Positions 1 through 10,723 of a DNA stretch of 64,000 nucleotides are shown piece after piece; positions within the stretch are counted from its first letter, which is position 1, and every line of letters begins with the position of its first letter. Under the pieces are notes generated by a model. It was not told where the DNA came from. It saw nothing but the letters and a program-made list of their open reading frames with translations, and made no database searches. A program made the translations under genes and the position numbers. This DNA comes from Dipteronia dyeriana (taxonomy: Eukaryota; Streptophyta; Magnoliopsida; Sapindales; Sapindaceae), in assembly GCA_032871835.1 (NCBI GenBank), contig CM065296.1, positions 112,168,146 through 112,232,145 of the forward strand, in the 5' to 3' direction.

Positions 1-850
1 CCAAAATGTTCAAAATTAAATGACACGTTTTGGATGTGACATTTTAGAACTGTCACTGTTTTAATAATTTATGTTTAAAAGATATCTATTATGATGAACG
101 GATAAAAACACCCTCAATAGTTGTTCCATATCAAATTTCTTTCATTCATTTTACAATAATAGAGTTGTGAAACCCATAGAGAAAGTCATGTTGAAACCCA
201 GGCAATCACTCGAACGGCGACAAGAGTGGGGACCAGACGTATTCAGGGTTGAGATCAGAGCCTTTATTAAAAAGCTCGGAGGTTTTATTAAAAAGCTCAG
301 AGCCATTAAAAAAAATTAGAGCTATTGCAAAAAAGCTCGGAGCCTTTATAAAAAAACTCGGAAACTTTACACAAAGGCTCTGATAATTTACACAAAAGCT
401 CAGACACTATAAATAAAGTCTCGGACAACCTTCAAAATGGCTCGGATAGAGCTTACAGAGGCTCAGAGATTCAAAATTTAAAGGTTCAAACTTCACAATA
501 CCAGCTTCATATTCACATAAAAGACTCGGACAACAAATCATAAGAAATTGATAAATTGTTAAAAGACTCATAATACCTTCTTGTGTTGAAACACGTCGAC
601 TTTCAAACAAGTTGTAGATCGATTTGCATACAGTTTATTGGAGAGAGAAAAAAAAATTACTGCTTTCAGTGATCAAAGTGTGGATATGGAAGAATAAAGG
701 AAATTAAAAATTGATTATTTAAGGGCAAGTTGGGTAGTTCAACATAATATATGTCTTTTAAACTTAATTTATTAAAGCAGTGACATCAATACAATACAAA
801 AAAAAAACATTTTTCACCATTTTCACATACGGAAGTACGTATACATCATT
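1..850. mobile_element. Mutator-like non-autonomous element with minisatellite interior, copy 1
   Basis: The left terminal region (about 12-115) and the reverse complement of about 720-800 share a long imperfect terminal inverted repeat. It contains a stretch like TTTAATAA(C/T)TTA(A/T)GTTTAAA followed by an ATTATG(A/T)TGAAC motif. The same ends occur at about 7.6-8.6 kb, 54.3-56.0 kb and 57.6 kb. The interior (about 255-500) is an irregular array of short units built on gctcgg-agc-tttata. Positions 172-248 are a separate module that recurs in reverse complement at about 55810-55905. No protein is encoded. The left tip may lie just outside the window, and no target duplication could be defined. 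Confidence 0.6.
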
Positions 851-913
851 TTTTTATATAAAAAAAATCTAACACCAAATGATTCATTAGTCCACTAAGA
901 TCAAAGTATCAAA

Positions 914-1458
914 TAGGGGTGGGCACGGTTCGGTTCGGTTCGGTTCGGTTTTGGGTAAAACCGAACTGAACCAAAAATATTTCGGTTCATCCAAAAGTGA
1001 ACCTGTTTAAACCGAATAAGAAATGGTAACCGAATTGAACTGATTTGATTTTAATCGGTTCGGTTCATTTTGGTTTTGGACCTAATTGACCTTATTGATT
1101 TGATGGGTTTAATGAGTTCTTTTTAATATGTTTTTAAATTTGATGGATTGTTGGATTATAATTTTGGGTCAGAATTTTAATATTTTTAATAGCCCAAGCC
1201 CCAAGCCCAAAATAAAAAACAAATCAAACCTAACTAATAATAAGAAAAGAAAAGCTAAAGAAGTTTGTTAGGATTTTTTTTAGTTACACTTATATAGGTG
1301 GTTTAATCGGTTCAAACCGGTTTTTAGGAAACCAAACCGGTTTGAACCGAAATTTTTCCGGTTTTTAATTTTTTAAACCGATTTAAACCGAATTCATTTG
1401 ATGAACCGAACTGAACACCCTTTTTTTGGTTCGGTTCGGAACTTAATGCCCAACCCTA
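914..1458. mobile_element. hAT-type MITE with CGGTT-rich subterminal arrays
   Basis: The ends are TAGGGGTGGGC and GCCCAACCCTA, an imperfect terminal inverted repeat. Tandem ggttc/gaacc pentamers lie just inside both ends, as in many plant hAT derivatives. The left flank is GTATCAAA. The right flank is GTA-CTA-TCAAA, which looks like the same 8-bp target duplication with a 3-base insertion. There is no coding capacity. The element at 50857-51795 has the same tips and a perfect duplication. Confidence 0.75.
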
Positions 1459-1588
1459 GTACTATCAAATACTACAAACATGATTCAAATATCTACTTTT
1501 ATAATTACGAAATATCTAATTTTTTTTTAAACTCTGTTTTAATGTGAATGGTGGGACTCAGATCCCACCATAAAACGTGAAAGATAAG

Positions 1589-1790
1589 GGGTTGTTCGGT
1601 AGGTGTTTTTGAAGGTATTTTTATTTTCGTTTTTCGAAAACGATTTCGAATTTACGTTCGTTAACCGTTTTTCATTTTATTTTTAAAAAACAAAAACAAA
1701 ACGGAAAACAAAACTAATATTAAAATTGAAATAACAACTTAAATTCGTTTTTTATTTTGTTTTGTAAACAAATACACATTTTTTCTTCTC
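1589..1790. repeat. Dispersed GTTTTCG-rich repeat, copy 1
   Basis: An AT-rich stretch of cgtttttcg / aaacgatttcga / tttttcattttatttt / aaaacaaaaac motifs that recurs at about 62190-62360 in the same order. It resembles the end of a MITE family, but I could not identify both termini or a target duplication. Confidence 0.45.
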
Positions 1791-2029
1791 CTTCATCAAC
1801 TGATTGCATCTTCTCTTCCTTTCTTCTTTTCTTTCTTCTTCCATCTGCTCTTCCGACCTTAGTGCCGCCGGTCTACTTCTCTAAGAGCATATCGAGGACT
1901 CATTTATTATACATTTTTAATTATTATTTTTTCCTCTTTTCTTCTTTTTTCGTTTACAAGCTACGACACAAAATTTCAAATTTAATTCATTACATTTCAC
2001 CTAACAAAATCTTCAATTTTTTTTGTTAG

Positions 2030-3650
2030 TAATTATCAGACTTATCTGTTTTTTTATTTAATATTTAACTAAGTTTATCTAATAATAAATATATGCTAAT
2101 TTATTATTTGATGACGATCATTTGATATTTTAGATAAATTATTATTAAATTTTGATAGTCTTCGGTTAACTTCTACCATATATATATATATATATATTTG
2201 AATTTAGATGTTAAACCCAAAAACACTGATATACATCAAATGAAAAATATTTATTAGACGTGCCGTAATATACACACTATTTAATTTCAAATTTAAAACT
2301 AAAAACATTCCTTCTTCTGTTGAAAAACAGTAAATGAAAAAATTTAGCGAACGCGCTGTAATATACACACCACTTGAAGAATAGGACCTGTGCACATACA
2401 CTGATATACATCAATTTCAATCCATTCAATCAAGGGACGACATTTAAACGTCGACCAAACAAGAAAGAAAAGATAAATTAACGTGGCCATGTTTTATAGG
2501 TTACATCATTTGATAGAAATATAGAATCATCGCTAATGCTGACGCTACATACCTAATTTTTCCATAAATCAAGTGGTTAGTCGACTGGGCCATGGGCCGA
2601 CAAAATAAGCGGCTGCTAATCAAAGTTGGTTTACTTAATTTTTATAAGCTGATCAAATGCCTCAATGATTAAGTTGAGCCTATTAAACTGTGATAGTGTT
2701 GTCAATTCTAATCTGAATATACCATTGAAGTAAGAATGGGGAGATACCTACACTTTTACTGGAATTATATTCCAAGTCGTGTTTACAGCGATTGATATGT
2801 CGGATTCCAACAGATCTATAATTCAATTAGTGTTGGATGAAAAGTAATGCTTCAATAATTTAGTTGAGCCTATTAAAGTTTGATAGTTGTCAATTTCTAA
2901 TTTGAAATAGACCAATGACTAAGGAATCTATAGAATTCAATTGAGCGACGACTTGTTCAGACCCACTTTCAATTATTTATACTAACTTTGGACAGGAATT
3001 GACTCTTTAGGCTTTTAGCAACACTGCTTCTAAGGGATCTATAAAATAAACCTGTACGCATTGTTTTGGTTTTCATGTCGTACTCAAAATTTAGAGGTCA
3101 AAATCAAATTCAAGTTCTTTTAAGCTGATTGATTCGTTTGGCTTTGTTTAATAAAACTTGTTCTTGTACATTTTTTTGATTACCGTGTTAAAGTGTTATT
3201 TTTCATTTGTGATAATATGATATTTTATTCTACTCCACTTGAAAATGAAATCAATTTGATGAGTCCCCATCTAATTAAAATTAGAAGAAACCAAATTCAA
3301 TATGTATTTTATTAAAAAAAATACTAAATTAAATGAATTGTAACACTGCTTTACTTTTTTTTTTGTGAGTCTAAATTTACGGAAAAAAATGTAATAAATA
3401 AGTTGTAACTAATACATCATTCGTCATATCTATCATCTCGTAATTTATATCACACATATATAAACATGTTATATTATGTCGGTAAGTTTGAATGAAAAAC
3501 AATGTTACTCAATTGAATTATCATTTAGTATTACATCCATATTTTTAAGTACAAGTGATGAAGTGAACTAATTTTAATTTATTTCAATTGTTCAGACTCA
3601 ACAACATTCTTTTAAAAGACTTGCTTTCAAGTCTCGATTGATCGACTAAA
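2030..3650. other. Intergenic AT-rich DNA with short degenerate direct repeats
   Basis: No gene was found. A short TA run lies at about 2181-2198. The motif acactgatatacatcaa occurs twice, near 2223 and 2398. A degenerate direct repeat of about 75 bp (motif ttgagcctattaaa) lies at about 2656-2730 and 2848-2925. Nothing here is convincingly coding. Confidence 0.5.
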
Positions 3651-3654
3651 CTTA

Positions 3655-4667
3655 GGGTTTTTAGTAAAACTGTCCTATTTCGGGGGTTGAATTATAAATC
3701 TATCATAAAACTTAAATAAATTATAAAAATACTCTAAAACTTTAAAAATACACCCACTCATAACTACACCCTATTTATTAACCTTATTTATTACATTTAT
3801 TAATCATCAACTAACAATTTACCAATAATCTCATTAAACCATTAACTAAACAAAATCTAACTTTTTTCTTTCTCTACACTACATTTCCTTTTCATATTTT
3901 AGGTTTTAAAAACATTGGAGGATTGTTATATAAAGTTGTTTGAAGGGTAAATATTACATCATAAAATTATTTTTTTCAACACCCCAATCCTTATTTTGAC
4001 GATAGTATTCACATATCTTTGTTTTTTTTTAAAAAAAATCAAATGAGATGTAAAACCTATGGAAAAAACCATCAAGTCAGGCCATCAGGGTGACTCGAGA
4101 AAAAAAAAAACATCGGGTCAGTGTGACCTAAGGAGAAAAACATCAGATGTTTTTTTCCTTAGGACGGAGTGATCAAGTCACCTTGGCCTGATGGTTTTTT
4201 CATAGAATTTTAACAATAAAAAAATCCACTGGGTCAGGTCACTCTGACCCGATGGATTTTTCCATTGGTTTTATACTCCATTCGATTTTTTTTTTAAAAC
4301 AAAGATATTTGAATACCATTATCAAAATAAAAATTATAAGGTTGGAAAAATAATTTTACAATGTAATACTTACCCTTCAAACAATTTTATATAACAATCC
4401 CCAATGTTTTTAAAACCTAAAATATGAAAAGGAAAGATGATATAGAGAAGAAAAAATGTTAGATGTTGTTTAGTTAATGGTTTGATGAGTTTGTTGGTAA
4501 ATTGTTAGTTGATGGTTGGTAAATGTAATAAATATGGTTAATAAATGGGGTGTTGTTATGAGTGAGGGTATTTTAGAAATTTTAGGACATTTTTACAATT
4601 TATTTGGGTTTTATGATAGATTTACAATTCAGCCCTTGAAATATGACAGTTATGCTAAAAACCCCTG
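3655..4667. mobile_element. Foldback (long inverted-repeat) DNA element
   Basis: The sequence is nearly palindromic over about 1.0 kb. The left arm (3655 to about 4030) is matched in reverse complement by the right arm (about 4290-4667). The tips are GGGTTTTTAG and CTAAAAACCCCTG, both followed internally by an AACTGTC motif. The hexamer AACTTA flanks both ends (3649-3654 and 4668-4673) and may be the target duplication. The loop carries smaller inverted segments around ccatcaggccatgg-like and gggtcagtgtgacc motifs. There is no coding capacity. A transcript would fold into a very long hairpin. Confidence 0.75.
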
Positions 4668-4830
4668 AACTTATAGGATATTTGTTGAATTTTTCATTTG
4701 TTTTCTTTTACATAAGAGAGAATAAATATTTTATTAACAATCACAAATAATTCAGGGTTTTAAAAGATATATCGAAACACAATTCAAACTCATAACCTCA
4801 ATAATATAGTTGCAGAAGACACACTGCTCT

Positions 4831-5382
4831 TAGGGATGGTAAAATTATTAATGGATATGGATATCCATAAGAATCTGCACAATTTGAAATGGGGACAGAT
4901 ACTATTATTTCGGGGATGGAGCATGGATGAATATCATCATAATATCCATTTTATTTTCGGGGACGGGGATAAATATCCTCCCATCCGGATCCATTATAGA
5001 TTTTAATACTTTCAAAATATAAAAATTTATTATGTGATTATTAATTCTAATTATATAAATTATTATTAACTTTTATAGTTGAATTTTATTAGATGTATTT
5101 GTTTCTCTTTAAATTGGATAAAATGTATGATTACATATGTTAGTTAAAATTTTCTCTTATAAACTATAAAAATTTAAAGTTTTTTCATCGGATACGGATA
5201 TAAATGGAACAGAGATGAATATCTCTATAATAATTAATAGATTATCTGAATCCGTTCCGTTCATTTAAAAATGAAGATGGATACAAAGATAAAAAAAAAT
5301 ATCTTAAACAGATATGAAAGGGGATATTAGGGTATTCATACTCGATTAAATCCATGGTCATCCACTCATCCCTAAGTCCCTA
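4831..5382. mobile_element. hAT-type MITE (GGATATCC-rich) with 8-bp target duplication
   Basis: A non-coding element of 552 bp flanked by perfect 8-bp direct repeats ACTGCTCT (4823-4830 and 5383-5390). It opens with TAGGGATGGTAAAAT. The inner right end carries the inverted counterpart CATCCCTAAG. The interior is rich in gga-tat-cc and ggggata motifs, typical of a common plant hAT MITE class. Confidence 0.8.
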
Positions 5383-5859
5383 ACTGCTCTCGTCTAGTTA
5401 TATTTATGTATAATGATTGATATAGATGCTGTGGGGACATGAATATTATAGAGAAGAAAATCGAAGAGTGGGGCATGAGAGTTTGATTCCATTGATTGAG
5501 CCATAAGAATAACGATGGATTCAACCGGCCATTTATAATTATTTGTTGCTTTTCTTATAATTTACTTCTCTTCTTCACATTTGCTTTTCTCAATTTTCTT
5601 GAACGATCGGATGATGAATTGATACCTCAAAGGTGATTAGATGGCAATCATGAAAATGATTTATTTTTCAATCGCACATGTCATCAGGATGTTTTATTTC
5701 TTCAAATAAATGAATAAATATTTGAAAAAAAAACAGTTATTTTAGTTTTAGAGAGAGAGATATAATAAGGACATGCACGTTTAGTTTTAATCTAACTTTT
5801 CATTTTTTTTAATATATTATAAGAAATAGGACTGTCGGAAGCTACCGGAATCAATCAAG

Positions 5860-6060
5860 AGTAATGTTAGATATCACACCTAAAATTACAACTTTTCTAT
5901 CACAACACGTGTGTCAGTTGATGTGTCAATTGGTGAGTAGATACATAGATAAGTGAGATAAATCATCATTAATGTGTATTCACTCACAAATTGACACATC
6001 AACTGCCATATATGTTGTGATGTAAAAGTTGTGAGTTTATATGTGATATCTAGCATTACT
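5860..6060. mobile_element. Small foldback MITE
   Basis: About 200 bp that folds back on itself over almost its full length. AGTAATGTTAGATATCACA at the left end is answered by the reverse complement of TGTGATATCTAGCATTACT at the right. The central arms carry tgtgtcagttgatgtgtcaattg and its inverse. There is no ORF. A 9-bp target duplication is not obvious. Confidence 0.75.
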
Positions 6061-6489
6061 TATCAAACAATACAAATATGATCCGAATATCTATTTTCAT
6101 AACGTGCGATAACTATTTCCCACAACCTGGAAATAAAACTCTCCACACATACTTATAAAACTCATATGGCGGAATTTAAACCCCTCATCAATTATATGGA
6201 AGGGAAGTGCATTACCAACTCTATTATAGATAATTTGATATAACATTTTTTAACATTTTGTTTAATACGATCGTAATGGAATGGAATTGCTAAATGTTCA
6301 ATAAATAAGGCACAACAAAAAGAAATAACAAAGTCATTCTGGTGTACTTGCTGAACTATATATATAAAAAAACTTTTTACCTAAATGCGTACTAATATAA
6401 CTACATCAATACCAATGCATGTGAGTCGTTGGATTCAAATACTTTGACTTAGTTAATATTTAAATAGTTGAATCTAACGGCTCATATAC

Positions 6490-7446
6490 AGGGCCGACCC
6501 TAACTATTTTGAGGCCCGAGGTGAAAATCTAAAATGTGCCTTAACTAAAGTGTCGACCGTTAAGAGAATGAGAGCTAAGAGAGTTGAGATAGACGTTGGT
6601 GACTGGAAATATAGACAAAAAAATGGACCTTTAGGTACTAATATGTCTGAAATAAAATAAAAAACCATAATTGGGCATTTTTTTGTCCTGTTCCAATTTT
6701 CTTTTGTTTATTTTAACTTTTTAACTTTCTAATATGAGCCTTTTGACTAAGGGTATGTTTGGTAGAGGGGAAAGAAAATAGGAATGATATAAAGATCTGG
6801 AGGGATAGAAAAGATGAGGGGAAGAAAATAAAATATTGTTTCCTTAAACTGTTTGGTAAACATGAAGGAAAGAAGATTGGATAGAAAATATTCTTTATCA
6901 ATTTTACTAGTTTACCCTTATATTATAGTTTATATATTATATATTTTTATATTTCATAAATGAATATAATTTAAATATATATTGAATCCATTTTTTTTTA
7001 ATAAAATGACTTCAAACTTTGAGTCCTATTATATATATATAAATTAATATATTATGTTTTACAAATTTATTTTAAAAAATAAATTTTGATGAAATTAAAA
7101 AAAGGGTAAAGTTGTAATTTCATTTATAATCAAAAGCATAATCACTTTTCTCTCCAACTTTTAGGAGGATTAAAATGAATAGCTCTCACCTATCAATTTT
7201 TCCTTCCACTTTTCCCTTCCTCCCACTTTTCTCTCCATATCAATCATACGCTTCCCTATTTTCTTCTCTCTTTTCCCTTTACCCTTTTTCTTTCCTCTCC
7301 ATTTTCCTTCCTACCAAACATACCCTAATACTCATAATAAATATATGGACCCTTATAATTTGATATAAAACAAAAAATGGACATTGAACTAATACTTAAA
7401 TATGCACATATGGACCCTTTAAAAAAGAGTCATGGGGCGGCCGTCC
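6490..7446. mobile_element. Possible hAT derivative with CAGGGCCGACCC end, carrying a nested MITE
   Basis: The left boundary, CAGGGCCGACCC followed by gaggcccgaggtgaaa, matches the tip style of plant hAT elements that begin CAGGGCCGGCCCTG. A degraded counterpart, ggggcggccgtccct, lies at about 7434-7448. No target duplication was found, so the call is tentative. A separate Tourist-like MITE sits inside it. Confidence 0.3.
6751..7325. mobile_element. Tourist-like (PIF/Harbinger) MITE with TAA target duplication
   Basis: The termini GGGTATGTTTGGTAG and CTACCAAACATACCC are a perfect 15-bp terminal inverted repeat, and TAA flanks both sides (6748-6750 and 7326-7328). The flanks inside the tips are purine-rich on the left (gggaaagaaaata) and pyrimidine-rich on the right. 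Short ORFs on either strand are by-products of this composition. Confidence 0.85.
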
Positions 7447-7604
7447 CTCCAGCAATACAAGAGGGTCGGGCCTACTCATGCATTGCAATGTTATATTTAT
7501 ATCGGTGCGCACTTGAAGTGGATAGGGGACTGTATATATAACAATAAAAAAGCTGACACATCAAGAAAATAAGTGAAATTAGAGAAAAAAAACTAATATT
7601 TACT

Positions 7605-8665
7605 AAGGGCTTAAAAAATTAATGGCACATTTTAGGGGGCTTTTGTGGAAATATCATCACATTAATACATCATGTTTAAAAGACACAATTTAAAGTGTGG
7701 AGACGAAAATACTCATGCCATCACTGTCGTTGTGAAGAAAGAGATAAAAAGTAAAGAGATAAAAAATGAATTGACACCGGAACTTAGAAACCAGTGTCAT
7801 CTGAAGAGTTGAACAAAATGGAAATGGGTTAGGTTAGGGTTTTGTATTTGTTGAAAGTTGTTGAGAAAGATGAAATCGGGCTTTTATTTGCATTCGAGTT
7901 TTTGTTTTTTGAGATTTTGACATGTAATCGAGCTTTTATACAGAAGTTTCGAGTTTTTGTATAAAATCCCGGAGCTTTTGTATAAAATCCCGGAGCTTTT
8001 ATACAAATGCTCAAAGCTTTTATACAAATGCTCAAAGCTTTTATACAAATGCTTGATCTGAACTTTTATACTAAGTTTTTATAAAAGTTCGGAGCTTTAA
8101 GATAAAAGCTCGATAAAGAAGCTCGGAGCTTTAAGATAAAAGCTCGAACTTAGTTTTTATAAAGAAGCTCTGAGCTTTTATAAAAGCTCGGATCGAGCTT
8201 TTGTATACTCGGACCGAGCTTTTATAAAAACTCCGAGATTTTATAAAGAAGCTCCGAGCTTTTATATTTCAGATTCTTTTGTAATTACATTTACAGTCTT
8301 GTAAGTACTGACCAGAAAAAAAGCTCCGGGGACGTTGCCCCATGCCCCCCGCGAGCTGACCGGGCAGCTCGACCATCGCGAGCTCAGTGGGGAGCTCGAC
8401 CCCCGAATGCGTCTGCATACCCCCACTGATAATGTTATGATGTTTGACCTCCATTGGATGTCTGTTAAACAGAACTCTATGAAGAAGATGAAATACTAAA
8501 ATCTTCGAAAATTTTAAAGTAAGAGCTGATTGAAGTATAAAGACAACTTTTAAGGATATTTTAGACAGTTCACCATAATATATACCTTTTAAACTTAAGT
8601 TATTAAACTGATAACATTATCACAACTTAAGAAAAAAAAAAGTGACAATCCTCGTCATTTTCTCT
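7605..8665. mobile_element. Mutator-like non-autonomous element with minisatellite interior, copy 2
   Basis: The left end (about 7605-7700: aaaaaattaatggcac, then catgtttaaaagacac) and the reverse complement of the right end (about 8555-8640: tttaataacttaagtttaaaagg, then atattatggtgaac) match the termini of copies 1, 3 and 4. The interior (about 7920-8270) is an array of about 24-bp units built on ggagcttttataaa / tacaaatgctcaaag. A c-ccccgaatgcgtctgc module at about 8400-8425 is shared with copy 3. On the minus strand the array is open in one frame and gives eight-residue peptide repeats. I regard this as incidental. Confidence 0.65.
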
Positions 8666-8669
8666 ATTT

Positions 8670-10520
8670 ACTAATGTGTTAATGTTTCAACGATTGAATG
8701 CATCCACCGCAGATTTTTCGGCTCGAAAGAGATTTTAAGTTTTAATGGTTAAATAATATACATAAAGTATATATCACAATATATAGAGATCAATTATTGA
8801 TGGAGGAGGGACCCCGTTCCAGCTAATCTCTACGTAAGCTAATTAATGAGTGGAAGAAACATACATATCTACATTTCTTTTTCTTACAATTAAATATTAA
8901 TTAATGCTTTTTATAAGAAATATTAATTATATCAGATTTGATGAATCTCTCGATCTGTATTTGCTAGTTCAGTTGCCACACAACTTGTCTTTTGATGATG
9001 ATGATGATGATATACGATCAAAACAAATGTGTTCCATTTAATTTCTATCCCACTAATGATAAAGAAGTGACTGATATTAAAGACTTGAAAATAGCAGCCA
9101 AAATCTTGTAATCTTCGTCATCAGCATCTCACCATTTGAGATAAGTAACTAGTGTTTCTTTAACCACGAACAGATTCCAGTATTACATCATTATATAAAT
9201 TTTAGGTTTTCATAGGAAAAATGAGAACTCGAACCGGTAACCTCGTAATAAATGTACGAAAGGTTTATTTCTGAATTGGACCAACCTTATCTAGTATTTT
9301 TCCGTATATTTGAAGGTCAGCTGATGCCTATTATTTATTCTCACAGCATATACAAATCTCTACTGTTACAAAAGATCACTTATTTTATTTATAAAAAGAA
9401 AACTTCAATCGTAGAATAATATATCATCATATCCTTGCAGTTTTTGTTTGATATGTGTTGCTTCTGTCCACTAATTTGAGTTTTCACTGATTTTGGATAG
9501 TATAAAAATTTAATTCAAATTTCAAATAAAATAACATAATAATAAATGGTTTTTTCATTAACTATATCATCATATTTATATAATATCGTATGGGACGATA
9601 ATAATTCACTTATCATAACATTTAAATTAATATTTAATTTAATTATATGAATTGTATACTATCACCGGAGTCTTTTGTATATGAAATATTTTTAAAAGTT
9701 TACGGAATTTGTGACATAAGGACAAGTTTTAGGTGCGGGATTGCCACCCTGCACATGGGTTTAAATGCAAAAAAGTAAAAGTAGTTTAAGCATGCTAATA
9801 AGTGTCTACGTTGATTGGGCAACTGAACGCATAAATTTCGCACTAATTCGAAAGCAACAAGAGACCTAAAGGCCATTTTCTCTTATGGATGTTGACCTGT
9901 AAAAGCATACAATAGTGGAACACTTGGCAAGCTTTTGCCCACCAATTATCCACTAACTGGGACTCGTAAAATCATTGGATTATCTTATTTTGGCTTGTAC
10001 ATCACAACTGCTCTTTGTTTGCAAGAAATTTAGCCATAGAATCACAAAATAGACGTTAAGATTCTACGCTTTGATGGGTTAACAGACAGAGCCGAAATTG
10101 GAAATTGAGATTCAAATGCAGTTAACAAAAGACAGCATAGATTCACTCACAATTATTAGACAGTAATTGCGAGATCATGATGTCACAAAATATCATATTA
10201 GCATAAGATTATCAGCCATTTTGATCCTGCTTTCAGTCATGCGTAGAGCTTTGTAATTACATATGAAATCAAGCTATGCGACAAGAGAATTACATGTTAT
10301 TGAATATTCAAATTATACGACAATATGACACGATCGATCCGATTTTAGTGAGACGAGTATAGTCCCACCAAAATAATTTCTTTTTCGAGGAAATTTGTTG
10401 GACCATATATTCAAATTGTGAGAATTTAGAAAAGAAAGGATTGACCCACATGACAAACCGAGCTCCAAAATACCTTACAGACATCAGAGGACTATGATTT
10501 CACTGTAGTCAAAGCTGGTG
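8670..10520. other. Intergenic region upstream of the subtilase gene
   Basis: AT-rich DNA with no supportable gene and no element boundary that I can define. A short tgatgatgatgatgatgatga run lies near 8993. The last few hundred bases should contain the subtilase promoter. Confidence 0.5.
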
Positions 10521-10526
10521 GAATCT

Positions 10527-10534
10527 TATATAAG
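10527..10534 (+). promoter_or_regulatory. TATA box of the subtilase gene
   Basis: TATATAAG lies about 197 bp upstream of the chosen ATG. Transcription would start around 10560, giving a 5' leader of about 160 nt. Confidence 0.55.
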
Positions 10535-10723
10535 ACCTCCATCAGGCATCAGGACCCATGCCAATTTGAAAACAAATTGGCTAGAGCCAAGGGCCTGGAG
10601 AGTCTTTCTTACTTATATCTTCACTTTGCTTCCTTTCTCACACCATTTTCGAAACAGAAACAGCAATAGAAACTCACTAAATTGCCTCCCCTCTACAACT
10701 CAGGCTTAAAAGAACAGAGTGAG

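Noticed and set aside
8269..8454. 61-codon ORF with Gly/Pro-rich product
   Set aside because: It lies inside the Mutator-like copy 2 interior, with no homologue or start context.
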